NCBI GenBank assembly: GCA_015680685.1
Contig: MNCI01010819.1
Span: 1 to 64,000 of the forward strand
Length of the DNA stretch: 64,000 nt
Source: Gnetum montanum
Lineage: Eukaryota > Streptophyta > Gnetopsida > Gnetales > Gnetaceae
Reading direction: 5' to 3'
Shown here piece by piece: positions 23,401 to 34,251 of the stretch. The translations under genes and the position numbers were made by a program. The notes under the pieces are model-generated. The model did not search any database. It saw only the letters and a program-made list of their open reading frames with translations, and had not been told where the DNA came from. The number at the start of each line of letters is the position of its first letter. The first letter of the stretch is position 1.

Positions 23401-24113
23401 TAAGGCATTCCCTTGGTATAATAGGCACTTTGGTGTCTGCCTACCCTATGACTGCAAGTTTTTCCTATTTTCATTTTATGTTAGCTTGGTTGTCTACATT
23501 TGTGCATTTTTTCTTTTTTATGCAGTTAGTTCCTTTGTTCATACATTTTCACTAAGTTCACATTTTCATTTCATTACTTTTTAACAATTAGCTTACACAT
23601 TAAAAACTTCAAAATGCATAAACATCATAAAATGCAAAAGTTACAAAAATACATAGCCAGTCATGGCCTTAAACTAGCATCTTACAGTCTAAAAAGGCCT
23701 TAAACTATCACATGGCCTACCATGGCCTAAAACTAGTGATTAAATCTCCCTTTATCACATGGCCTAGAATGGCTTGAAACTACTAGTATGGCCCACCATG
23801 GCCTAAAACTGGCAACACTTTTCCTTTTAACACATGGCCCGAAATGACCTTAAACTATCATTGGGGCCTAGAATGGCCTAAAACTATCAAAATTTTATCT
23901 ACACACATGGCTCGAAATGGCCCAAAACTAGCAATTGATACTACCTAATTGTATCAACTTACGACATCATTAACATTAAGTGCATAACAATACACTTCAT
24001 GTAGCAAAAAATCCACTACATCTCATAAAAGAATAATATTAAATGACATGATCATTTGCATTACAAAGAAAAAATACAAAAATGCCCAATGACAGGGCTA
24101 CATCAAGATCTAC
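23401..24113 (+). repeat. Non-coding segment with ~40-60 bp repeats, E1
   Basis: From about 23640 to 23945 a unit containing ATGGCC(T/C)(A/G)AAA...CTTAAACTA is repeated about seven times, with divergence. A similar unit appears in Z after its protease (37598-37665). The rest is AT-rich and has nothing recognisable. Confidence 0.6.
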
Positions 24114-25572
24114 TTAACCAATGGTACTAGGTGGGGGCGGAGGCTCCTCTTCTTCCACTATGCCACTAGGGCCTGCAACATCGTCTGGTTCCTATCAACA
24201 ACAACAACAAAAAAGGTGAAACTATAAGCAAATGTACAATATACAACTAATAGAAAAAATCATAAAGAAGCAACACAAAGAACTAACCTAAGAGGGTCTT
24301 GCATCAACCATGTCTAGAAGCAAGCTATCAAGGCCATCCTCCAAGCATCATAGGATCTTAACTGTTAATAGCTACATCTTGTCCTCCTAACTGAATTCAA
24401 CAGCTACAAGCATCATATCTTCATCCACGGTGATCCATGTAGACAGCTACATAGAAAAGGTGGTAGACGAAGCCTCCCCTGAGGGCATGGTAATCTCCCA
24501 CTCTAGGGAGCCGCTAACCACTGTGTGGCAAGCAAATATCTTGAAGGCTTGACTCCCACCAATCACCTCAATGAACATCTCAAGATGATAGGAATTGATA
24601 AACTCTTCTTTAAGTTGCTATAGATATGCATCTTGCTCACACTTATAATGGCATTTGTGGTCCTTCTACATGTGCCCCCATTTGTACATCTTAGTGCTAA
24701 AGCTCTTCCACTCTTGGCCTTGCTGGGCAAGCAGATCTATCTATAGCCTCTGCTCCATGATTTTCCGAGTAGCCTCATTCTTACCCTAGATCACTGATCA
24801 ATACCTAGCATAATTGATCTTTACGATCTACCAAGTACCATTTCCCCATGCCCAAGCCAACAAGAAATCATATCGAGACTAGACATCCTCAATCTTCGTG
24901 TTCTAGCTTGTCACTATCTCCTAAAGCTCATGCATGTGTTTCCACATGTGCTTATTCAAGCACCTATAGGTTCATAATGCTTTCGCACTGGAAAATGCAC
25001 ACTTGCTAACTACGCCATACACACAACAAGGCACTTGATCCACTTTAGAAGGGTATTTAAGGACAACATCCACCTTGGCCACGTGGTTTAAATCCCAGCA
25101 AAGCTTAGAACCTGTTGGCATGCAATAAGAAAATCAACATTAGCCACAGACTAAGCATAAAATCAGTAAAGTAACAAAAGCCAAGATAACATTTTATGCA
25201 TACCAAGCTCAGGATCCACCTACTATATGTGGTCTACCATGTCCTCAACTATGCCTTCCATGAAGGCAAATTTATCTAGCATCTCTACACATGGCTTCAT
25301 GTGGTGGGTAGGCACAAGTGGTGGATCGCTTGCAGGAACATTCGAGGCTATAACCCAACATGATGCAATACTTAGCAACAACTAAATAGCCAAATATGTA
25401 AGAGAAAAAAAACAAAAATAGATGGCAATTCAAAGCACTAACTAAGTAAGCCCTCAGGTGTGAGTGCAAGGGGATCTCCCAGCTACACACCATCAAAGAG
25501 GCTGGCAAAATCACCCTCATCAAGGTGGAACAGCCCCTCTACATCAAACTTCTAGAAGGTCTCCATGGCATT
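24114..25572 (-). pseudogene. Antisense spliced gene of E1, 3' half
   Basis: This is the 3' half of a multi-exon gene antisense to E1. Exons inferred on the minus strand, by alignment with the H2 copy and by splice sites, are as follows. Part of exon 5 runs from 25572 to about 25450 (DVEGLFHLDEGDFASLFDGV). Exon 6 ends at 25204 (DKFAFMEGIVEDMVDHI), with donor GTATGC. Exon 7 starts at 25111 after CCAACAG (GSKLCWDLNHVAKVDVV). A further open segment lies at about 24560-24290 (WEITMPSGEASSTTFSM, ITVDEDMMLVAVEF). The last exon, 24191 to 24114, starts after TTGATAG and ends GIVEEEEPPPPPSTIG-stop. Several in-frame stops show decay. The product is unknown, with an acidic, proline-rich end. The 5' half resumes at 56211 beyond the insertion X. 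Confidence 0.6.
25568..25572. repeat. Target-site duplication of X, left copy (GCATT)
   Basis: GCATT precedes the LTR terminus TGTAACGACAG. ACATT follows the last LTR at 56211-56215, one transition different. The antisense gene of E1 is continuous across the two sites. Confidence 0.65.
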
Positions 25573-27162
25573 TGTAACGACAGAAAATGTTGGTCGCTGG
25601 AAAATACCAAACGAAGATCCGTATACACAGTCTTAACTATGAATCCGTGCGAGGGCCGTGCTGGAGAAAACGGATCTGCGGTGCCTTGAACGATCTTGTC
25701 GATCAAACAGGGACTTACTTAACCAGTAAATTAATGAATATCATGATAATATACGTATTATATAGATATTCCATGAAACAAATTGATTCAATGAATCGTA
25801 AAAGGAGTAGAAAATGATGTAAATAAATTAAAATAATGACAACGTCAACGCGACAAGGAGGATCGGATTTAGAAAAAATGCACAATTCCAAGATCTATGT
25901 TTTGACTCGAAGACTGAGTATATTTTATACAAAGTTCCAATAGCAAACTCCGCTTATCCTGTGCGAAGCATACACAAAACAACAAGAAAACTGTTCAACA
26001 AGAAATATAGAATGAAGCTCGGTCTACCTCGTAAGCCAAAGATGGAATGCAAGAAAGGTCAAGCCTGGATGTCTATCAATCAACTGTTTCTGATCAATAA
26101 ACCTTGCCAAACGTACCAAATTATCTCTCGATCTCTTATCTGCTCCTTTTGCCTACGGTAGTCTTTGCTCAAAGCTGTTAATGATCGCCAATGAAGAGAA
26201 CTGTATTTTTGCCAAAAGATTGATCGCTTCTGCTGCTAATGCTCAAAAAATGTCTTCTATCTTTGCCAAAAGGTGATCCCCCTTCTTTCTTCGCCAATTG
26301 GAGTATTTATAGGTTTAGTAGTATGTGGAGAAGGCATGGCCCTGATGACACATGTCTCGAACTTTCAAAATGTCGTTGACTTGGCAAATTTTATGTTGAA
26401 ACTAGTCATGTCATGTCACGTTTTTGGGAAAGGGGGCAAAGTACGCTGTCAACCACTCCTGCTGAAGTCGCCTCATGATTACGCTGCAATACGCTGATGA
26501 GCATATTGTGCGTATGGAGAGTAGGTGCATGTCTGGTACTGCCTTAGTTGACTTTAGGCTACATTACGCTTGTTTACATTGCATAGCGTGACAGAGCGTA
26601 ATAGAGCATAGAAGTAGTTAACTCGAGCTTTTTTACGCTCATTTATGCCACAAATCATAATAGAACGTAAAATTGGTCAACTTACAATAAGTTACGCTTG
26701 TTTACGTGGCGTAGCGTAATAAGCATAAAGCGACCAATCTGCAAAAAAAGAAAAGATCAGTTTGTCGCGCTTCCTTTGGACTCTGACTTGGAGTTCCTCG
26801 AAACTCATTACGCTGCTCTGCGTAATGGAGCGTAAATTCAGTCCTGAACAAAAGGCTTAATGGAATATGCGACAAGTCACATATCATGCTGCTTAGCCCT
26901 TAAACTTCTTCAAATTCGCTCAAGTAAGTTACTTTCTGATATCGGGCTACATTAAGCAAAGTTACGCTGAGCGTCATTACATTATGTTGCGTAATGTAGT
27001 GTAAAGAGAGAAAAAAAAGTAAGGTTGGAATTTGTAAGAAACTTAGAGACTTGATGTTGCGCACCTCTTTGCCTTGTTCTGTCTTCTGGATTTCTGTCAC
27101 AAACTTTCGCCCGAATCGTGAATCTTCGCCCTAGGCTGATTCGCAATTTCCACAGTGTTTCA
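25573..27162 (-). repeat. LTR A1 (3' LTR of H1 and of X)
   Basis: It is 1590 bp and on the minus strand runs TGAAACACTGTGG...GTCGTTACA. TATA sequence CCTATAAATACTCC lies at about 26300-26313. The segment 26500-27010 holds many copies of TTACGCT and AGCGTAA, often facing each other. Confidence 0.85.
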
Positions 27163-27181
27163 ATGGCCCCTCTTTGTTGAC
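27163..27181 (-). other. Polypurine tract of H1
   Basis: The minus strand reads AACAAAGAGGGGCCAT directly before TGAAACAC. The same tract is found at 39194-39209 (Z) and 45872-45889 (H2). Confidence 0.85.
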
Positions 27182-28329
27182 GTTTAGAGGGCTTGCCCGA
27201 AAGACGTCAACAAAGAATACGAAACACCGGATGGGTAAAAGTACCAACATCATTCATCAACGATTACTCAAGTGTCGCCTTGTCAAAGCAGAAGTGCAGA
27301 AATGAGGGAAATGGGAGATAAAATGGTAGGTGAGGGAATTCATACAGAGGTAAGAGGAGAGAGGTTCGGGGAAGACTCAAATGAGTGAGTATAGTGTTTC
27401 GCGCATAAGCAATTAGGCCTTCTCCTGCGATTGCATTTGCATGGAGTTATGCTGTCATTTTGTAGATGAAGGGGCTTGCATAGACGAATTGTGTTGCATC
27501 TGCGTGGCCTGGATGAGTTGTGTTTCATCCATTTTGCTGACCCTACCCTTTTTTGTTTTTTTTTTTTGCGTCCACTAGGCGAGTTACGTTGCACCAATTC
27601 ATGGACTTAACTGTAATGCAGATGTGGAAAGCGTATGCTACGTATTCACATTTTGTGCAAGGGAAATAGATGGAATGGCTAAGGAGGGGAATAAGAGCAA
27701 GAGGTAGGATTATGAGGAAAACAGGGTTGCACTCCTAAGTGGATAGGCTAACTTAAGCGGCCATCTCAAAACGTTGTCTGTACTTCACCGCTCAGATGAA
27801 CGCACTCTTGAACGACATCCTCGTAGCAAGTAACCTGCAATCAAAGAAGAAAATAGAGGACACCATCGCTCAGCCGAATCACTGGAGAGGTTGTTGAAAC
27901 AAGTACCATTTGGGGCGAGACAAGGTGAGTGGGCCATGAATGAGGAACCATAGCAAGAGGCTAGGGTCTCAATGTTGATGCTCGGCCCAGCATATCATCG
28001 TCAAAGAAAATCAAACTCATCGCACCCGACTGGTTATGCAAAGAACCAGCTAGGTGAATCTGTGAAGCCAGAGTCTGATAGTGATGATGAGCGGAGGTCC
28101 CCAAGGTCATGGTTGATGAGAACTCCTTTGGGGCTCTAGACGGAGAAACTAATCTCTCAAAGGTGCCACCGCTGAAATGGGTGCAGTGATGGCATCTCCG
28201 AGGGATCAATAGTATACCTTTCAGCATATCCAAGGAATCAGCAGAATGCCTACAAGGTAGCGATGCTGGGGCTGTCCCAACATCCCATCTCGTTAGTGTT
28301 GCAGTTACGCAGAGATGGTCACGCTTGCC
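27182..28329 (-). other. 3' untranslated region of H1
   Basis: This segment is non-coding and aligns with 45890-47035 of H2. A short minus-strand reading frame (28233-27961, KGILLIPRRC...) is partly kept in both, but the flanking frames are not, so I do not call a gene. Confidence 0.55.
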
Positions 28330-28830
28330 TGAGTCGTGTGTTGGCAGTCTGTAGGTCCCAATTTTAAGTCCTGGTAGACTGCTATTGCTGGTTTTAAGTC
28401 CCAGCAGATCATGGTCCCAGTTTAAAGTCTGGGCAGACTGAAGAATGCTAGTTTTACGTCATAGCGGATGGTGGTAGAGCTGATTTATGGTCTCAGCAGA
28501 CCATGCTGTGGATGTCAGTTTCATGTCATGACCAAGGCACAAATCTATGTTGGTTTCACATCTCAGCAGATGGGTACTTACCTGTGCCAATTTTATGTCA
28601 TGACGGACAGCTGGTGCCAGTTTAGCATCATGGCAGACGCGTGCAGGAAATGCCAGTTTTACATCTTGGCGAACCTGTACAACACTGCCAGTTTTATGTT
28701 GTAGCGGACGATTGCAACTTGTCAGTTTTACGTCGTGGCAGATGATTGTTGCCAATTTAGCATCATGGTGGACACGTGCAGAAAGTGCCAGTTTTATGTC
28801 GTAGCGGATGATTGTTGTGCCTGATGTTAT
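28330..28830 (-). repeat. 3' minisatellite of H1 encoding HD-x-KLA repeats
   Basis: About ten diverged units of roughly 35-45 bp are present, with core TAAACTGGCA on the minus strand (TGCCAGTTTTA on plus). The minus frame is open from the integrase end through the array to 28459, giving repeated peptides such as HHDAKLA, CHDVKL and RQDVKLA. The same repeat occurs in H2 and Z. Confidence 0.7.
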
Positions 28831-31660
28831 CACTAGATACATAGCTAGATGTAGTACTGCTTCAAATATATGGTTCATGGGATTCGGTAACTCGTTGCCG
28901 TTGATATCTGCTAGCTTGAATGCACCGTTGCCATACACATCAGCTACCAAGAAAGGGCCCTCCCAGTTTGCAGAGAACTTGCCTACTAGTTCACGAACGG
29001 CCTTGAGAACCAAATCTCCCTTCTCGATCGAACGTTGTTGAAGATTATGACGGTGCTTCTACCTCTGCTTATCTTGATACTTTTCGATGGTATCAAGCGT
29101 CTGTATTCGCTTCTCCTGTACTGAGTCCAAATCCATGATCCGAGACTCAGTGTGTTGAGCATCATTTATAATCGTGGAGAGGACCATCCGCAGTGAAGGA
29201 ACTTGCAATTCGAGGGGCAGCATCGCCTCAGATCCATAGACTAGGCTATAGGGTGTACTGTCTGTGGTTGTTCTACATGTGGTACAATACGCCCATAGCA
29301 CATAGAGGATCTTTTCATGCCATCATCTTTTGTTGCTATTGAGCATTTTCTTGAGCAAGTTGATAATGACCTTGTTCGTTGCTTCGGCTTGACCATTCAC
29401 TTGTGGGTAATAAGGCAAGGAAAAAGATTGTTTGATACCAAGGCTATCACAAAAAGATTTGGTTTCCACACTGCTAAATTGTGGTCCATTGTCGGTCACG
29501 ATAGTCATCGGGAGGCCAAATCTAGTTACGATGTTGTCTAAAATGAAATGGCAGATCTATTGAGATGTGATCTTTCGCAAAGGGATGGCTTCCACCCACT
29601 TCGGGAAATATTCAGTAGCGGTGATTATGAAGCTGTGACCTGCGGAAGGTTTTGGTGTGATAGGCCCTATAATGTCTAATCCCCATCGTTGAAAGGGTCA
29701 TGTAATCTGAGTCGTGTGTAGTTCCGTAGGCGACACATGTATAAGGTTCGCGTAACGTTGACACGTGTCGCACGTTTTAACCTTTGTAAGACAATCTTTT
29801 TCCATATACGGCCAATAATACCCTAAGCGACGGATTTTAGAGGCCATGGCTCGTGGTGCTACGTGTCTTCCACATAATCCCTCGTGAACTTCGCTGACTA
29901 TACGTTGTGCTTGGTCTTTGTTAACACAAGTAAGCAGTACTCCATCAAAAGAGCGTCTACAAAGAGTACTATCTCCTATGATGACGTATTTCCTAGCTTG
30001 CTTGCGGATTGCATCTTTTTGTGCACGTGTTAGCTCGTGTGGTGGTTCGCCATGCAGGAGGTAGGTTTTAATGTTATCGTACCACTCTGGCATCCTATCC
30101 TCGAGCAGTGAAGATATTTGTGCTATCTGAATGATGGGATCTATACACTCTATTATTAAGGTGGGACAAGTGTCGAACAGGTGCGACGACACATTTAAAG
30201 CTAATGTAGCCAGTGCATCGGCTAGCATGTTGTCATTTCGAGGCACGTGTTGGGCATCGATTGCTGTGAACTACTTCAGAATATCTTTAGCCATATCGTA
30301 GTAGGGCTGTAAATGTGCAACCTTGTAGGTGTAGACTCCTGTGATTTGATTTATAACAAGCATCGAATTGCCCCTAATCACCAGGTGTTGAACATCAAGC
30401 TCTCTAGCTGTTAATAATCCCCTGAGGAGCCCCTCGTACTCTACCACGTTGTTCATACAGGGAAAGGTCAAGCAGTAGGCGTGCAGACGTACATCCTTAG
30501 GTGATAGCGTAATGACCATGGCGGCACTACCGCCTCTAGCAGTTGAAGCTCCATCAAAATGTAACATTGCTTCGAGGCCTATTAGGACAGGGCTTAGACT
30601 ATGTACATGCTCATCGGGAAATTCAAGCTCTATCGTCGCCTGACTGTCAATAGCCGATGTTATTAGTTGGTCAGCTATCGCTTGGCCTTTCGTAGAAGAT
30701 TGACCAATGTAATGCAAATCGAATTCTGCCGTGATAGCTTTCCAACGAGCTATCTTACTACTTTCATATAGGTTGTGTGTAATAGCCCTAAGGATGTTAT
30801 TCTTGCAAATTATGTTGACTTGGTGATGGAAGAGATAGTATCTGCATTTTTTGAGCGTAAATACTAACACTAAAAAATTATACTCTACTTCATTATACCT
30901 CATTTCATATGCACATAGAGCATGACTCAAGTAGTATATGGGTACTTCTGACCCATCATCTCTCTTTTGACAGAGTAATGTAGCTAGGGCTACATCTGAG
31001 GTTGCGAGGTAAATGTAGAACGGTTGATCCCTTTGTGGTGGGAATACTGTTGGCAAATATTGAAGTTCTTGCTTCAAGCTATCAAACGCATGCTAACAAT
31101 CGTCTTTCCATTCGAAATTAACCCCCCTTTTTTAGTAGATGCTGCATAGGGTGTAACTTGTCTGTTAGTCTTGAAATGAACCACCTGATAAACTATAACC
31201 TCCCTTGCAATTCGCGTAATTGCTTGAGATTTGTAGGGGGTGTCAATTCAACAATGGCCTTGACCTTATCAGGGTCTACCTGTATACCAATTTCCGATAT
31301 CACAAACCCCAGCATGCATCCGATTTTGACTTCGAATACGCACTTCTTTGGGTTGAGCCGAAGGTCGTATTTAGAGCATCTTTTAAGGACTAACTCAAGA
31401 TCCTTCGAATGATCTTCTGACCTTATAGACTTAACAGCTATATCATCAACATAATCATTCAGTCTCCCTAGGAGGTAATCGCTAAATATGTACGTCATAG
31501 CTCGTTGATACGTAGCTCCGACATTTTTTAAACCAAAAGGCATCATAGTGTAACAAAAGATCCCCCAAGGTGTCATGAATGTTGTTGTTAGCTGGTGTTC
31601 TGGATTGATGCAAATTTGATTATAGCCTAAGAAGCCATCCATGAAGGATAAAAGCGCATG
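28831..31660 (-). pseudogene. pol: pol of H1, part 2: RT palm to integrase
   Basis: The minus strand carries, in order: RT (GHALLSFMDGF at 31660, MTPWGIFCYTMMPFGLKNVG, catalytic YVDD near 31450); a gypsy RNase H (31077-30700); and a second RVT_3-type RNase H (FDGAST, VEYEGL, ADALATLA), which marks the Tat/Ogre lineage. In the second RNase H, GNS stands where H2 has GDS, so one metal-binding Asp is lost. The integrase has an intact HHCC finger (VHEGLCGRH...CDTC), TDNGPQF and GQAEATN, but ATEYFPKW in place of ATDYFTKW. The WEGPF C-terminal module lies near 28950. Stops and frameshifts separate these blocks. The N-terminal part lies beyond Z at 41348-41993. Confidence 0.85.
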
Positions 31661-31665
31661 CCCAG
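31661..31665. repeat. Target-site duplication CCCAG, left copy (Z)
   Basis: It directly precedes TGAAACACCAC and recurs at 41343-41347. The uninterrupted H2 copy has a single CCCAG at this point (about 50398-50402). Confidence 0.9.
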
Positions 31666-31984
31666 TGAAACACCACAAAAATTTGGACCCAGCACTTTCA
31701 GACAAGAATCAAGCTAAGTCATGATACTTCCCAACATGACCAAAACTTGTGAACCTCAAAAATAGCATCAAATAGAGCATATTTGAACAAGAGAGAGTTC
31801 CTTGGGATCCACAGGTGACTACATCAACATCCGGCATCAAGAATTTCAAGTTTTGGGTTCAAAATACTTGGTTTTGACCAAGTATACTCTGGGCACACCT
31901 TGGTGTACGCAGGCCAACGTATAGCCTAGCGTACAGCAACTTTTCGGCCCCAAAAATGAGTTAAAAAATGCCAGAACTGAGTGT

Positions 31985-32600
31985 TTGGACCCCCTAAGAC
32001 CTTCCCCAGGGTTCCCAGTAGCTCTCACACACTTGAAAATCAAATTTTGGGCTCCAAATNCCCCAGTAGCTCTCACGCACTTGAAAATCAAATTTTGGGC
32101 TCCAAATGATGGTCTTTCATTCCTGTACGCCCAGTGTATACGCCCAGGGTGCAGCCAGCGTAGAGAGACTTTCGAGCCCCAAAACTGTATCAAAAAATGC
32201 TAGAACTGAGCGTCTGGACCCCCCAGGACCTTCCCCAGGGTCCCCAGCAGCTCTCAGGCACTTGAAAATCAAATTTTAGGCTCCAAATGATGGTCTTTCA
32301 TTCCTGTACGCCCAGCGTATATGCCCAGGGTGCAGCCAGCGTAGAGAGACTTTTGGGCACCAAAAATGCATCAAAACATGCTAGAACTGAGCGTCTGGGC
32401 CCCCCAGGACCTTCCCCAGGGTCCCTAGTAGCTCTCAGGCACTTGAAAATCAAATTTTGGGCTCCAAATAATGGTCTTTCATTCCTGTATGCCTAGCGTA
32501 TACGCCCAGGGTGCAGCCAGCGTAGAGAGACTTTCGAGCCCCAGAAATAAGTCAAAACATGCCAGAACTGAGCATTTGGACCCCCTAGGACCTTCCCCAG
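31985..32600 (+). repeat. ~181-bp tandem repeat in the 5' LTR of Z
   Basis: Units start near ACCTTCCCCAGGGT and contain GTACGCCCAGCGTATACGCC. Four starts are seen here against six in the 3' LTR. The N at 32060 lies between two partial copies, so the number may be collapsed. Confidence 0.85.
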
Positions 32601-32835
32601 GGTTCCCAGTAGCTCTTGGGCACCCAAAAATCAATTTTTGACCTTAAAATGAAGCATTTTTATGTGTATACGCTAGGTACATTTTTGGTGTACGCTGGCA
32701 TGCTATACGCTTACACTGGCATCCTCTACGCTTACGTTGGCATCCTGTACGCTGGCATGCTATACGCTGACATCCTGTACACTGGCATCCTGTACGCTAT
32801 CTAGTTGTAACATATCTTGCACCCGGTCAACGTGC

Positions 32836-32880
32836 CACGTGTCTCCCAACCCAAGTCCGCCGTCAAAACCCTGTATAAAA
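32836..32880 (+). promoter_or_regulatory. Z LTR core promoter: G-box plus TATA
   Basis: CCACGTGTC lies about 38 bp before TGTATAAAACC, with GTCAAC just upstream. The arrangement is repeated in the 3' LTR at 40715-40759. G-box sites bind plant bZIP/bHLH factors; use here is inference. Confidence 0.6.
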
Positions 32881-33443
32881 CCCCAATTTTTCACTACATC
32901 CAGGACGGTTGGCAAACTCCTGGAGCACACCAAAGAACAGAGGCGCTGAGAACCAAAGCTCAAAACCTTTTATGCTGGAAAACCCTGTACGCTGAGCATA
33001 CAGCCTCTATGCTGTGCTTACAGTGTGAACCAGCTGCAATCATCCCTGCATCCACCGGGGCTTTCGTCCGCCTTGTGTTCCACTCACAACTGCTTTTGAC
33101 CGGTGCATGTACTTTCATTCTATAATGCCATTGTTACATTTTCTTCCCATAATCGTTTACATTTTACATTAATTGTTGTACGTATTCTGTTTACGCCTGT
33201 TTACGTCTACCCTCTGTTTGCATTGGTTACACTGTTTACGCTCTGTTTACGCCCGCTACGCCATTTACGTATAACCCAGCGTATAGCACTTCGGTGTACG
33301 TTCGGGGAAATCCTTGTCTAATCCGCGTGCGGACCACCCAAGGTACTCTGCCTTCATTCATTCTAGCTCGCCCTCAAGTGAAGGCAGGGTCTTCTGTGCC
33401 CGCCCTACGATCCCACGGTCTCTGTTTCCTTCCAGCTGGAAAT

Positions 33444-33462
33444 TGGCGCTAGAAGGAGGACC
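33444..33462 (+). other. Primer-binding site of Z
   Basis: TGGCGCTAGAAGGAGGACC follows the 5' LTR. Its counterparts are TGGTGCTAGAAGAAGGGCC in E3 and TGGTGCTACAAGGAGGGCC in H1. Confidence 0.7.
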
Positions 33463-34251
33463 TCTGCCTTAAACTAGTTGTGGTTCAGAGCTCTCAGCGT
33501 CTACATTGTGGAGTACATGCTGACTTTTTCTGAAAACCTCCCAACGTTTACGCTGTATAATTTAAAACCTTACCTGCAAATTCCCAGCATCTACGCTGCC
33601 CTGTTTAAAACTCACCATCTGCAAGTCCTCCAGTGTCTACGCTGTTAACCATACACTAACTTTGTCTACAAATTCCCAGCGTCTACGCTGCTATAGTGCT
33701 CTTACGCTGCTACATTGCTTTTACGCTGCTACAGTGCGCTTACGCTGCTACAGTGCGCTTACGCTGCTACAATGCTTTTACACTGCTACAGTGTTTTTAC
33801 GCTGGTATAGTGTTTACGCTGCTACAGTGCTTTTACGCTACTATAGTGTTTTTACGCTGCTACAGTGTTTACGCTGCTACAGTACCGCTACAGTGTTTTT
33901 TCAACAAAAACACACAAAACGAGCCCGTTTCAAAGCTGAATTCGCTACGATTCGCACCTACTTCAAACAGGTCTAAGTACTAACAGCCACCAACATGAAT
34001 CACCTTGTCTAAGGCATACAATGCACACAACATAATGATTCCGAGATGACTTCCTCTTACCCGAGATCGCCATCCGCGTACGACTATGGTTCACAATTTC
34101 ATACTTAGCCAAATTTTCTCCCGTTTACGCCATACACACTGGACACTTTGAAAAATTTTCAGTGTTCACACGCCAGACACTCTGCACACTTAGCCCGAAA
34201 CACACTCGGCACTTGTTAGCTAGCTCATACGTTGCCTTGTCACACATCACC
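33463..34251 (+). repeat. Z leader with 21-22 bp TACGCTGCTACAGTG minisatellite
   Basis: The untranslated leader contains about eleven tandem units of TTACGCTGCTACAGTGCTT type at 33682-33899, preceded by looser copies from 33540. The rest to the gag ATG is unique. The unit length lets short frames stay open by chance (for example 33662-33976); these are not called as genes. Confidence 0.8.

Larger units (their letters stand above)
31666..33441 (+). repeat. 5' LTR of Z
   Basis: It starts TGAAACACCACAAAAA. It holds four copies of a ~181-bp internal repeat (31985-32600), with an N at 32060 inside the array, then TACGCTGGCATCC-type short repeats (32680-32805). Upstream signals include a G-box CACGTG (32836-32841) and TATA (32874-32880). 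TTTACG words follow at 33150-33275. The last ~25 bp seen in the 3' LTR (CTGACGATTTTAGGCGGTAC region) are missing or replaced at the primer-site junction. Confidence 0.85.

Noticed and set aside
25961-26161. A 66-codon plus-strand ORF kept open in all three family A LTRs (also 44639-44835 and 55009-55209).
   Set aside because: Most differences between the A1 and A2 copies change amino acids, including charge reversals, and the frame is antisense to the element within U5. No selection is apparent, and A1/A3 similarity simply reflects recent common origin.
27961-28233. Minus-strand ORF with a counterpart at 46760-46993.
   Set aside because: The start and end positions differ between the two copies and the frame is not conserved outside a short block. 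It is likely shared 3' untranslated sequence.
31846-32500. Overlapping ORFs on both strands in the Z LTRs (also 39390-40408).
   Set aside because: The same peptides recur once per 181-bp unit on each strand, as expected of a tandem repeat without stops.
32616-32804. Repetitive ORF rich in Tyr, Ala and Gly (also at 40474-40689).
   Set aside because: It is made by the short TACGCTGGCATCC repeats in the Z LTRs. No start context or homologue.
33662-33983. Two overlapping Cys/Leu/Tyr-rich ORFs of about 100 codons.
   Set aside because: They are translations of the 21-22 bp minisatellite in two frames.
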